This document shows, piece by piece, positions 45,918-54,337 of a stretch of DNA of 64,000 nucleotides. Under the pieces are notes generated by a model that saw only the letters and a program-made list of their open reading frames with translations, was not told the origin of the DNA and did not search any database. The DNA lies in contig NZ_LMPF01000026.1 of NCBI RefSeq assembly GCF_001424345.1, positions 254,204 to 318,203 on the forward strand, given 5' to 3'. Each line of letters opens with the position of its first letter. Position 1 is the first letter of the stretch. Made by a program: the position numbers and the translations under genes. This stretch comes from Burkholderia sp. Leaf177. Its GTDB lineage: Bacteria > Pseudomonadota > Gammaproteobacteria > Burkholderiales > Burkholderiaceae.

Positions 45918-46973
45918 ATGAACCGTTCAGATCCCGATGCCGGTCAAGGCGTCTTGCCGCCAGAAAGCAATTCGCGCCGGGCTTGGCTGCGAAAGACGGC
46001 GTGGACCACCGGCGCCGTGGCCTTGGGTGGCGCGTCGTTCGGTCTGGCTGGTTTGCCCGCTCGCGCCGATGACACCAAACTGAAGCCGGTGAAGCTGTCG
46101 TGGAACGCAAGCGCAATCTGCACGGCGCCGGTGCCCGTCGGCATTAAACAGGGATTCTTTGCCAAGCACGGATTGGACGTTGAACTCATCAACTTTGCCG
46201 GGTCGACCGACCAGTTGCTCGAAGCCATTGCCACGGGCAAGTCGGACGCGGGCGTAGGCATGGCGCTGCGCTGGATCAAACCGCTCGAGCAGGGTTTCGA
46301 TGTCAAGCTCACCGCCGGCATTCACGGCGGCTGCATGCGGTTGCTGGCTACCAGAACATCGGGCATTGTCGATTTGCCTGGAATCAAGGGCAAGACGGTA
46401 GGCGTCAGCGACATGGCGAGCCCCGCGAAGAACTTCTTTGCTATCACGTTGAAGAAGATCGGCATCGATCCGGATAACGACGTGCGCTGGCGGCAGTATC
46501 CCGCCAACCTGCTTGGCGAGGCATTGAAGAAGGGCGAAGTCCATGCAATTGCGGACGGCGATCCGACCATCTGGACGCTACGCGAATCGGACCACTTGTA
46601 CGAGGTATCGAACAACTTGTGCGGCGAATATCAGACGCGCGTCTGCTGCGTGCTCGGTGTACGCGGCAGCCTCGTGCGAAAGGATCGTGCAACCGCGCAA
46701 GCGCTCACGCAGGCCTTGCTGGAAGCAACGGAATGGACTGCGAACAATCCGGCAGAGGCGGCGGCGATCTTTTCGGTCCATGCACCGCAAGCGGACGTTG
46801 CGCAGCTTACGGCAATGTTGAAGAGTCACACGGATCATCATCATCCGGTCGGCGACGCATTCAAGAAAGAGATCTCGCTTTATGCCGATGACCTCAAGAC
46901 AGTCGGTGTACTAAATAGCGGAACGGACTCGACGCGTTTTGCAAACAAAGTGTTTTCAGACGTGCTGGCTTGA
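45918..46973 (+). CDS. ABC transporter substrate-binding protein with Tat-type signal
   Basis: The protein has 351 residues. The N-terminus has SRRAWLRKTAW followed by a hydrophobic stretch and AxA (PARADD), a twin-arginine signal, unusual for this class. The mature part is an NMT1/SsuA-like domain: CTAPVPVGIKQGFFAKHGLD, FAGSTDQLLEAIATGKSDAG, GVSDMASPAKNFFAI and YPANLLGEALKKGEVHAIAD. The ligand is not clear; alkanesulfonate, taurine, nitrate and pyrimidine precursors are all candidates. The ATG at 45918 has GTGGAG upstream. Confidence 0.9.
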   Translation: MNRSDPDAGQGVLPPESNSRRAWLRKTAWTTGAVALGGASFGLAGLPARADDTKLKPVKLSWNASAICTAPVPVGIKQGFFAKHGLDVELINFAGSTDQLLEAIATGKSDAGVGMALRWIKPLEQGFDVKLTAGIHGGCMRLLATRTSGIVDLPGIKGKTVGVSDMASPAKNFFAITLKKIGIDPDNDVRWRQYPANLLGEALKKGEVHAIADGDPTIWTLRESDHLYEVSNNLCGEYQTRVCCVLGVRGSLVRKDRATAQALTQALLEATEWTANNPAEAAAIFSVHAPQADVAQLTAMLKSHTDHHHPVGDAFKKEISLYADDLKTVGVLNSGTDSTRFANKVFSDVLA

Positions 46974-46977
46974 ACGT

Positions 46978-47436
46978 TCATAGCGCCAGCTTGTATCCTT
47001 CATGGCTCGCGACGAAGCCGAGTTTGTCATAGAACCTGTGGGCATCGGCGCGGGTCTTGTCGGTCGTTAGCTGCACGAGATTGCAGCCGCGCGCCTTGCA
47101 TTGCGCGATCGCCCATTCGAACATCTTCTGCCCGAGGCCTGAATCGCGGCGGTGCGCGGTTATGCGTACCGCTTCGATTTGTCCTCGCCACGCGCCCATC
47201 CGCGCGATCCCCGGAATGAACGTGAGTTGCAGCGTTCCAATCACCTCTTCGTTGTCCGCGACGACTACGAGAAGCTGATTGGCGTCTGCGTTTATGGCCT
47301 CGAACGCAGCGACGTAACGCGCATCAAGCGGGGTGCCGGTGCTTTCACGTTGGCTGCCGAGCGGATCATCGGCGAGCATTGCGACAATGGCGGGGATATC
47401 GGCCAAACGCGCCGGCCTGAAAACGACGTGTTCCAT
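46978..47436 (-). CDS. GNAT family N-acetyltransferase
   Basis: The protein has 152 residues. The acetyl-CoA loop is RRDSGLGQKMFEWAIAQCKA (R-x-x-G-x-G), with the flanking IEAVRITAH strand and LTTDKTRADAHRFYDKLGF, so the single GNAT domain is complete. The acceptor is unknown. The ATG at 47436 has a near-perfect AAGGAGG site. It converges with the substrate-binding protein gene with 4 bases between stops. Confidence 0.92.
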   Translation of the reverse strand: MEHVVFRPARLADIPAIVAMLADDPLGSQRESTGTPLDARYVAAFEAINADANQLLVVVADNEEVIGTLQLTFIPGIARMGAWRGQIEAVRITAHRRDSGLGQKMFEWAIAQCKARGCNLVQLTTDKTRADAHRFYDKLGFVASHEGYKLAL

Positions 47437-47770
47437 TTGGGCCTCCTTCAATGCCTGGAAAGTAATGCAGCCGAACGGCTCTCGGCGCTCAAACGGCCAG
47501 GCTTTTTCCTGTGGTATGCGTGCAAAGCGTGCCGCGGACGCGCGGCTCCATACACGTACGATCTGCACTGGAAAGCACCATTGCATTCTATCGACAAATT
47601 CAGGGAGAATCGTGCGAACGCCATTGCTGGATTGACGGACCGGGAACCAATTTCACCGCCGCCAACCGCGCGCAATCCGGACGGGCTGGTAGTTGAGTAC
47701 TATCAAGCGCCTCCGGACGGACAAGTCCTGGGCAAACGTGGTGAAGCAGAAGCATCTCTGACGGGTTCTC
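47437..47770. other. Divergent intergenic region, no gene seen
   Basis: This 334-bp region separates the GNAT (minus) and the TAXI gene (plus). It contains the AAGGAGG site of the former at its left end and the direct repeat CCGGACGG at about 47678 and 47714. I find no clear promoter or RNA structure. Confidence 0.5.
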
Positions 47771-49108
47771 ATGAAAAAATATCGCCCGCGTCTTCCGCAG
47801 GACCACTCGCACGTTGCATGGCGGGAGCTGTCGCTGACATCGTTGCCGATTGCCCTTGTATTCGTTGCGCTGGTCGGGCTGATTGTCTGGGTCGCCGATC
47901 CCGCGCCACCCAAGACCATCACCATCAGCGCAGGTCCGCACGACAGCTCGCTTTTGAACACGGCCAACACTTACAAAAAGATCCTGGCGCGCAACGGCAT
48001 CACGCTCAAGGTGCTCGAATCCGATGGTTCCGTGCAGAATCTCCAGCGGCTGATGGATCCCAAGCAACACGTGGATATCGCGCTCGTGCAAGGCGGGGTA
48101 TCGGATGAAGCGGCGAGGGCTTCGCTGATGTCGCTCGGAGGGATTTTTTACGTCCCCATCGTGGTGTTTTATCGGGGCAAGGACATGACGCAGCTTTCGC
48201 AACTCGAAGGCAAGCGCATCGCGATAGGGCGCGAAGGCAGCGGCACGCGACAGTTATCGCTCAACCTGCTCGCGGCCAACGGCGTAACTCCTGGCGATAC
48301 ACATCTCGTGCCCATCGACGGCATGCAGGCCGCCGAACAGTTGGTGGCAGGAAATATCGATGCCGCCATGCTAAGCGGCGACTCGACCACGCGTTCGCTG
48401 ATGCTGCGGCTCCTCGGCATACCGGGCATTTCGGTCATGAACTTTGCGGAGGCGAGCGCTTATACGCGCCTGTTTCCTTACCTCGATGAAATCGATCTGC
48501 CGCCCGGCGTTCTCGATCTTCGACGCAAAGTGCCGCGCGAAACCTTGCACATGATTGGCCCGACCGTCGAGATCGTAGCGCGGCCGAATCTGCATCCGGC
48601 TATATCGGACCTGCTGATCGAGGCCGCGCAAGAAGTGCACGGCGCGGCGGGTCTGATGCAGCGCGCCGGCGATTTCCCGAGCACTACAACGCGCGAATAT
48701 CGCATCAGCGAAGACGCGACGCGTTACTACAAGTCAGGCAAGAGTTTTTTGTATCGCGTGCTGCCATTCTGGGTCGCAAGCATCACAGACCGTATCCTGG
48801 TGCTTTTATTGCCGGTCGCCGTGCTGCTGTTTCCGGCGCTGCGGCTGATTCCCGCGCTATACGGATGGCGTGTGCGCTCGCGGATTTATCGATACTACGG
48901 GGCATTGATCGCGATAGAGCGCGGCGCGCTGAGTACATCGACGGAAGAACAGCGTCTCGCGTTGCTCGCGGAACTCGATGAAATCGAAGCGTCGCTCAAT
49001 ACACTTAAAATGCCGCTCGCTTATGCCGATGCGTTTTACGTGCTGCGCGAACACGTGGGTTTTGTGCGGATGCATCTGACCGGCACACAGCGCGAACACG
49101 CGCACTGA
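47771..49108 (+). CDS. Membrane-anchored TAXI-family substrate-binding protein (orphan)
   Basis: The protein has 445 residues. An N-terminal membrane helix (about 24-42) leads to a periplasmic TAXI/TRAP-type binding domain (KTITISAGPHDSSLLNTANT, VDIALVQGG, LEGKRIAIGREGSGTRQLSL, NIDAAMLSGD). A second helix pair near 335-362 and a cytoplasmic helical tail (EEQRLALLAELDEIEASLNT) follow. TAXI proteins normally serve TRAP transporters, but no permease gene is present. The two-ended anchoring suggests a sensor or an accessory protein. Its ribosome site is weak. Confidence 0.85.
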   Translation: MKKYRPRLPQDHSHVAWRELSLTSLPIALVFVALVGLIVWVADPAPPKTITISAGPHDSSLLNTANTYKKILARNGITLKVLESDGSVQNLQRLMDPKQHVDIALVQGGVSDEAARASLMSLGGIFYVPIVVFYRGKDMTQLSQLEGKRIAIGREGSGTRQLSLNLLAANGVTPGDTHLVPIDGMQAAEQLVAGNIDAAMLSGDSTTRSLMLRLLGIPGISVMNFAEASAYTRLFPYLDEIDLPPGVLDLRRKVPRETLHMIGPTVEIVARPNLHPAISDLLIEAAQEVHGAAGLMQRAGDFPSTTTREYRISEDATRYYKSGKSFLYRVLPFWVASITDRILVLLLPVAVLLFPALRLIPALYGWRVRSRIYRYYGALIAIERGALSTSTEEQRLALLAELDEIEASLNTLKMPLAYADAFYVLREHVGFVRMHLTGTQREHAH

Positions 49109-49207
49109 TCCTCGTGTCCATTCATGTCCTAGTCGTTTCGCGCGTTTTTGGCTCTATAAGCGATTCCCTAGGCAAGTTATCGTGGGTTCCTCTTTGGAAG
49201 GAATCCC

Positions 49208-49678
49208 ATGAACCACTCCACCGTGTTTCAACATCTCGAAGGGCCGGCCGAGCTAACATCGGCTTTCGGCGTGATGCAGGAATTGCGTCCGCACTTGAGC
49301 ACCGCCGATGCTTTCGCCAGACAGATCAACCGGCAAATTGCGCAGGGTTATCGGCTATTGGCGGCTTACGATGGCGAAGCACTCATCGGCCTGGCAGGGT
49401 ACAGGTTCGTGGAAAACCTGATCTATGGCCGGTTTGTCTACGTCGATGACCTCGTTGTGACTTCACATCTGCAGCGCTCGGGCGTAGGCGCCCAGTTGCT
49501 GGCAGAGGTTCGGCGGATCGCGCGAGAAGCAGGTTGCGATAATTTCGTACTCGATACCGGTTTGCACATGGCGCTTGCACAGCGCTTTTATTATCGGCAG
49601 GGATTGTTGGCGAAAGGCATGCATTTCGTCGAATCCTTAACTCCGGCTTTGCCGTCATCACCCGCAGGGAAACTCTGA
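49208..49678 (+). CDS. GNAT family N-acetyltransferase
   Basis: The protein has 156 residues. YVDDLVVTSHLQRSGVGAQL holds the acetyl-CoA loop (QRSGVG), followed by LAEVRRIAREAGCDNFVLDT and AQRFYYRQGLLAKGMHF, giving a complete GNAT domain. GGAAGGAATCCC precedes the ATG. Its TGA shares an A with the ATG of the flavoprotein gene, so the two are coupled. The acceptor is unknown. Confidence 0.92.
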   Translation: MNHSTVFQHLEGPAELTSAFGVMQELRPHLSTADAFARQINRQIAQGYRLLAAYDGEALIGLAGYRFVENLIYGRFVYVDDLVVTSHLQRSGVGAQLLAEVRRIAREAGCDNFVLDTGLHMALAQRFYYRQGLLAKGMHFVESLTPALPSSPAGKL

Positions 49679-50283
49679 TGCGTACGCTTTTGTTGAACAG
49701 CAGCCCGCATGGCAAAGCCAGTCATGCTTATGGTCTTGCGCGCGAAATGATCGGAACGCTCGATACACACATCGTGGAACGCGATCTGGTTGCGGAGCCC
49801 CTTCCGCCGATCGGCCGGGATTACGCGGCAGCCGTGACTTCCGGAAGTTCCGAGAACGAGGCATTCGACTGGTCGGAGTGCGTCATTCGCGAACTGGAGG
49901 ACACGGACGTTCTGATGATCACCACGCCCATGCACAACTTTACGGTGCCGGCGGCGCTGAAACTCTGGATAGATCACGTCTTGCGCATCAACAGGACGTT
50001 CACCTCCACACCGGACGGCAAGGTCGGCCTGATGAAGGACCGGCCCACTTTTGTGCTGGTCGGTTCGGGCGGTTTTCATACGGGCGAGCGTGCGCGCCAA
50101 CCGGATTTCCTTACGCCGTATCTTCGATACGCACTGGAATCCATCGGAATTCGCAGCGTGCATTTCGTTCTGCTGCAAGGCCTGGTCGGTAGCGATGTTA
50201 CGGTATCCAAAGCATTGCAGGATGCACATAATACATTGCTGGCGCATGCGCCTTTCAATACGGTCGATTCCGTTTCAGCTTAG
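49678..50283 (+). CDS. FMN-dependent NADH-azoreductase / flavodoxin-fold oxidoreductase
   Basis: The protein has 201 residues. The flavodoxin-like fold starts MRTLLLNSSPHGKASHAYGL (FMN phosphate loop). TTPMHNFTVPAALKLWIDHV is the FMN and dimer region typical of AzoR, and VGSGGFHTG forms the third FMN loop. The family reduces quinones or azo compounds with NAD(P)H. It is coupled to the preceding GNAT. Its stop overlaps by 4 bases the 3' end of the convergent MocR gene. Confidence 0.9.
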   Translation: MRTLLLNSSPHGKASHAYGLAREMIGTLDTHIVERDLVAEPLPPIGRDYAAAVTSGSSENEAFDWSECVIRELEDTDVLMITTPMHNFTVPAALKLWIDHVLRINRTFTSTPDGKVGLMKDRPTFVLVGSGGFHTGERARQPDFLTPYLRYALESIGIRSVHFVLLQGLVGSDVTVSKALQDAHNTLLAHAPFNTVDSVSA

Positions 50284-51728
50284 ATCGATGCGTCGGCCGC
50301 GCGTTTTAATTCGAGCGCGCGGCGCATCGCCAGGTGTTCGTCGGCTATGTTCGCGAAGCCCAGCACCAGTCCACTTTGCGGCGGCGCGTCCAGCGCGTCC
50401 ATATACCAGCGCGATAACGCCTGTTCGCCGAAGCCGCCAGGATTGGCGCGCTCGGCGACGGCCGCGTCGTCCGTACCGTCCGTGAAGTGAGCTGCCATTT
50501 GCAAACCTCCGGGCGGAAGGTCGATCGCAAGGCGCTCGCCGAACACTTCGGAAATGGCGCGTGCGGTGATTTCACGCCGATGCGCATAAAGCAGCCGCAT
50601 TTTCTTCAGATGCCGCGCGAAGTGGCCTTCTGCCATGAAGTCGGTCACGCTTGCCTGCAAAAGATACGGCGATCCCGCGTTCATGCTTGCGCTGACTTCG
50701 TGAAAGCGCTGCGTTGCGCTAAGCGGCGCGACGACATATGCCAGCCGCAATCCTGGAAACATCACCTTGCTGAACGTGCCGCTATAAATCACGCGATCGT
50801 GCTGATCCAGACTTTTCAGCGCGGGAAGCGGCCGCCCTGCGTAGCGGAACTCGCTGTCGTAATCATCTTCTATGACCCAACTTCCGTTCGATCTCGTCCA
50901 GTCGAGCAATGCCATCCGGCGTTCCAGCGACAAGGTCACGCCCATCGGACTTTGGTGCGACGGGGTGACGACCGCGAAGCGCGCATTCGGGTTCAGCGCG
51001 AGCCCTCGTTCGACCGAGATTCCGTGCGCATCGACGGGAACGGGCACGAGCCGCGCATTCACTTCGAGCAAGAAGCGCCGCGCGAGTATGTAGCCGGGAT
51101 CTTCGAACCAGAAGGCGTCGTCGGGAGAGGCGAGACTGCGCAATACGAGTTCGAGCGTCGCGCGATAACCCGTCGTGACAAACACCTGTTCGGGCACGCA
51201 CTCCACGCCGCGCGACAAACCGAGGTAGGTTGCGATCCGCTCGCGCAAGGGCCAGAAACCCGCCGGGTCGGGATAGGCGAATGCGCTGATGTCACCGCTG
51301 CGCAGCCGGTGAGCAACCAGCCGGTTCCAGACCTTGCGCGGAAAGGCATCGATTGCGGGCAGGCCCAGCTGATAAGGCTTCGGCGCGCCGCTGCCATGCG
51401 GCGATGCAGCGGCTGAAATTACCGGCAGCGCTTTGCCCGTGCGCGCAGGTCCGCTTGCCGAGACCGGAAGCGCGGACGAGACAATCGTTCCGGCCGCGCC
51501 GCGCACCTGCAAGTAGCCTTCATCGGCGAGAATGCGATAGGCCATTTCCACGGTTCCGCGCGCTACGTTCAGTTCCATCGCGAGGCCGCGAACGGCCGGC
51601 ACGCGATCGCCGGAACGCAAATGCCCTTGCGCAATCGCCGTCTTGAATCGATGACAAATCTGTAGATAAACCGGCACGGAAAGCGCGCGGTCGATACCCA
51701 GATCGAGCTTTGACGAAGCGGGTTTCAT
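50280..51728 (-). CDS. MocR/PdxR-type regulator (GntR domain fused to aminotransferase fold)
   Basis: The protein has 482 residues. Residues 15-80 are a GntR winged helix (GHLRSGDRVPAVRGLAMELN, then VARGTVEMAYRILADEGYL). From about 118 an aminotransferase class I fold follows, with AYPDPAGFWPLRERIATYLG, ASSxxEL-like VTTGYRATLEL, IEDDYDSEFRY and the PLP lysine Lys321 in GTFSKVMFPGLRL. MocR proteins sense PLP or amines. It is divergent from the AhpD-like gene at 51844, its likely target. The group includes PdxR, but no pdxST is present here. Confidence 0.92.
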   Translation of the reverse strand: MKPASSKLDLGIDRALSVPVYLQICHRFKTAIAQGHLRSGDRVPAVRGLAMELNVARGTVEMAYRILADEGYLQVRGAAGTIVSSALPVSASGPARTGKALPVISAAASPHGSGAPKPYQLGLPAIDAFPRKVWNRLVAHRLRSGDISAFAYPDPAGFWPLRERIATYLGLSRGVECVPEQVFVTTGYRATLELVLRSLASPDDAFWFEDPGYILARRFLLEVNARLVPVPVDAHGISVERGLALNPNARFAVVTPSHQSPMGVTLSLERRMALLDWTRSNGSWVIEDDYDSEFRYAGRPLPALKSLDQHDRVIYSGTFSKVMFPGLRLAYVVAPLSATQRFHEVSASMNAGSPYLLQASVTDFMAEGHFARHLKKMRLLYAHRREITARAISEVFGERLAIDLPPGGLQMAAHFTDGTDDAAVAERANPGGFGEQALSRWYMDALDAPPQSGLVLGFANIADEHLAMRRALELKRAADASI

Positions 51729-51843
51729 GGACTAGTCATTGTGTTGATTCTTGGCTCTTCTGGGCAGGCCATGATTTTCGCATACTCCTTCTGTGGCCCG
51801 ATATCAGGCGCCAGCAACTTAATGACCAAACCAGGAGCTTTCC

Positions 51844-52281
51844 ATGACTTCCCGTCTCGACTTCTACAAATCCAATCCCGCCGACATCAAGGCCTTGCTG
51901 GGCGTTGAGGAACAGATCAACAAAAGCCCGCTCGAACAGATCCTGAAGGAACTCGTGCGCTTGCGTGCATCGCAGATCAATGGCTGTGCTTTTTGCCTCG
52001 ACATGCATGTCGCCGATGCACGCAAGGCAGGCGAAACGGAACGCCGCCTGGCGACCGTTTCCGCGTGGCGCGAGACGCCGTTCTTCAGCGAGCGCGAACG
52101 TGCCGCGCTGGAATGGACCGAGGCGCTGACGCTCGTTTCGCAGAACCATGTGCCGGATTCGGTCTGGGAAGCGGTCCGCCCGCATTTCGACGACAAGGAA
52201 CTGACCGACCTGACGTTGCTGATCACATCGATCAACAGCTGGAATCGGTTCGCGATTGCGTTTCGCAAGATGCCTGTATAA
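51844..52281 (+). CDS. AhpD-like carboxymuconolactone decarboxylase family protein
   Basis: The protein has 145 residues. The core motif is NGCAFCLDMHVADARKAG, with the redox pair Cys48 and Cys51 and His55, as in AhpD-type alkylhydroperoxidases. The helical start RLDFYKSNPADIKALLGVEE is typical. It probably reduces peroxides with a lipoyl or thiol partner. CCAGGAGC gives the ribosome site. It is divergent from the MocR regulator at 51728, a common arrangement. The TetR gene converges on it. Confidence 0.92.
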   Translation: MTSRLDFYKSNPADIKALLGVEEQINKSPLEQILKELVRLRASQINGCAFCLDMHVADARKAGETERRLATVSAWRETPFFSERERAALEWTEALTLVSQNHVPDSVWEAVRPHFDDKELTDLTLLITSINSWNRFAIAFRKMPV

Positions 52282-52296
52282 GGCTTCGGCGTTGCA

Positions 52297-52872
52297 TCAA
52301 ACCTCGGCACGTGCGTCCAGCAGCAGGGCGACGCGCGTGCGAGCGAAGGCTGGGTCGATGGGTTCATCGTCGAAAAGCAGCCGGTACATGATCGGCGCCA
52401 CCACGCCGTCCATCACGTCGCGAAGTTCCGGCGGCGATTCACCGCGCTCGACTGCCCGCTCGAGGATCATGCGGACCTGCGAGCGCGTGATGGCCGCGCA
52501 CTGGCAGGCGGGGCCGCTGCCGTCGGCGTTCATGCCAGCAAGCACGTCGCGGGTCATCGCGCGGCCCGGCGCCGACGACATCTCGTCCTGATATCCCTGC
52601 GCCCAGGTTGCGAGATCGCTTTGGAGCGATCCGGTATCGGCGGGACCCGTGTCGGGGTAAAAACGCTGGACGGCGACATCGGCGAGCAGGGTTTGCAGGT
52701 CGCCCCAGCGCCGGTAAATAGTCGATGGCGTCACGCCCGCCCGCGCCGCGACCTGCGGCACGGTGATCTCGTCGCGCGACATTTCCGCCAGCAAGCCGTT
52801 GACGGCCTGGTGAACCGATTCCTGCACCCGTGCGCTCCTGCCACCGGGCCGCAAACCTTCTCGTGCTGCCAT
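52297..52872 (-). CDS. TetR family transcriptional regulator
   Basis: The protein has 191 residues. The N-terminal helix-turn-helix is ITVPQVAARAGVTPSTIYRR with the preceding helix ESVHQAVNGLLAEM. The C-terminal ligand domain fits the TetR_C_16/AcrR-like group. It is divergent from the MFS exporter at 52979 with a short shared promoter that has CTAAAGC repeats. It is the likely repressor of that exporter. Confidence 0.93.
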   Translation of the reverse strand: MAAREGLRPGGRSARVQESVHQAVNGLLAEMSRDEITVPQVAARAGVTPSTIYRRWGDLQTLLADVAVQRFYPDTGPADTGSLQSDLATWAQGYQDEMSSAPGRAMTRDVLAGMNADGSGPACQCAAITRSQVRMILERAVERGESPPELRDVMDGVVAPIMYRLLFDDEPIDPAFARTRVALLLDARAEV

Positions 52873-52893
52873 GCTGCACTCCTGCCAAAAACA

Positions 52894-52958
52894 CTAAAGC
52901 TAAAAAGTTGCATTAACGCCAAACAGCGCGCACAATCCGCTAAAGCAATTATTTTGCG
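52894..52958. promoter_or_regulatory. Candidate TetR operator region between tetR-like and MFS genes
   Basis: This 106-bp AT-rich divergent promoter holds CTAAAGC twice (52894-52900 and 52940-52946). The second copy is part of an imperfect palindrome, TAAAGCAA-ttatt-TTGCGTTTA, ending near 52958. Its position between a TetR gene and an exporter supports operator function, but the pattern is weak. Confidence 0.4.
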
Positions 52959-52978
52959 TTTATTCGCCGGAGTGCGCA

Positions 52979-54178
52979 ATGGCTATCGATACCACTTTGC
53001 AGTTGTCCCGTCCGCCTTCGTCGCAAGCGCTCTGGCTGTATGCGCTCGCTTCATCGACGTTTTTCGCGGCATCCAGCGCGCCTACGCCGCTTTATCGTGT
53101 GTATCAGGAGGCTTGGGGATTTTCGTCGGCGATGGTCACGCTCGTGTTCGCCACTTATGCGTTCAGTTTGCTGGTGGCGTTGCTGACGACCGGCGCGCTT
53201 TCCGATCACATTGGGCGGCGTCCGGTGATCGTCGGCGGGATCGTGCTGGAAGTTCTGGCCATGCTGGTTTTCGCCGATGCTCACAGCGTCGGCATCCTGA
53301 TCCTGGCGCGCGTGCTGCAGGGTTTCGCGACCGGCGCGGCGACGAGCGCACTGGGCGCGGCGATCCTCGATGCAAGCCGTGCACGCGGTTCCCTGGTCAA
53401 TACCTTGTCGCCGCTATTCGGCATGGGCGTGGGTGCGCTCGGATCCAGCATGCTGGTGGAATATGCGCCGGCGCCCATGCGGCTGGTTTATATCGTGCTG
53501 ATTGCATTGTTCGTGCTGCAGGCGGTCTGGGTGCTGGTGTTGCCCGAAACCGTGAGCCGGCTTCCGGGCACGCTGGCTTCGCTGGTGCCACGCGTGCGGG
53601 TTCCATCGGCGGCGCGAGGTGCGTTGCTGCGCATCGCGCCGGTCAACGTCGCGGTTTGGGCGCTGGGCGGTTTCTATCTATCGCTGGGGCCATCGCTTGC
53701 ACGCGCTGTCACCGGAATCAACGATGCCACCACGGGCGGCTGGGTCGTGTTTGCATTGACCACGGGCGGACTCGTTGCCGTACTGCTTTTACGTTCGATG
53801 AGCACGTTGCGCTTGCTGATGACCGGCGCAATCGTGCTTGCGGGCGGTTTGCTGATCACGCTTACCGGCGTGCACGCGGGCCACGCAGGGATATTTTTCG
53901 CGGGGACGATCGTCGCCGGGATGGGTTTTGGTTCGGCTTTTCAGGGCGCACTGCGTTCGGTCTTGCCGCTCGCGGAGGCGCATGAACGGGCAGGGCTGAT
54001 GGCTGCGTTGTACGTGCTGAGCTATCTGGCTTTTAGCGTACCGGCGATTCTTGCGGGAACGATGGCGCACGTGGTTGGTTTGCGGTTGACGACCGACGTG
54101 TACGGGATTTCGCTGATCGTGCTGGCCGCAATGACGGTGATTGCGAGCGGCATCGGCAAAAGCACGCGAATGGCTTGA
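52979..54178 (+). CDS. MFS transporter, 12-TM drug-exporter type
   Basis: The protein has 399 residues with about 12 membrane segments. Motif A GALSDHIGRRPVIVGG follows TM2, VLQGFATGAATSALGAAIL contains motif B and TPLYRVYQEAWGFSSAMVTL the first loop. It belongs with YbjJ/DHA1-like transporters. The ATG has CGGAG six bases upstream. The divergent TetR regulator suggests inducible export of a toxic compound. Confidence 0.92.
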   Translation: MAIDTTLQLSRPPSSQALWLYALASSTFFAASSAPTPLYRVYQEAWGFSSAMVTLVFATYAFSLLVALLTTGALSDHIGRRPVIVGGIVLEVLAMLVFADAHSVGILILARVLQGFATGAATSALGAAILDASRARGSLVNTLSPLFGMGVGALGSSMLVEYAPAPMRLVYIVLIALFVLQAVWVLVLPETVSRLPGTLASLVPRVRVPSAARGALLRIAPVNVAVWALGGFYLSLGPSLARAVTGINDATTGGWVVFALTTGGLVAVLLLRSMSTLRLLMTGAIVLAGGLLITLTGVHAGHAGIFFAGTIVAGMGFGSAFQGALRSVLPLAEAHERAGLMAALYVLSYLAFSVPAILAGTMAHVVGLRLTTDVYGISLIVLAAMTVIASGIGKSTRMA

Positions 54179-54337
54179 GAGGTTTGCGTTCGGTTTTGCT
54201 GTTGTGAGCTTGATTCGGCTTTGGTCTATTGCGTTGCCCCTGTGCGAGGCAGCACTTCATTTCGTTCGTTGCAACACATGATGGATGCCATTCCTGATAT
54301 CAACGACGACTTCACTTTCTTCCGATGCGCTGCGCGG

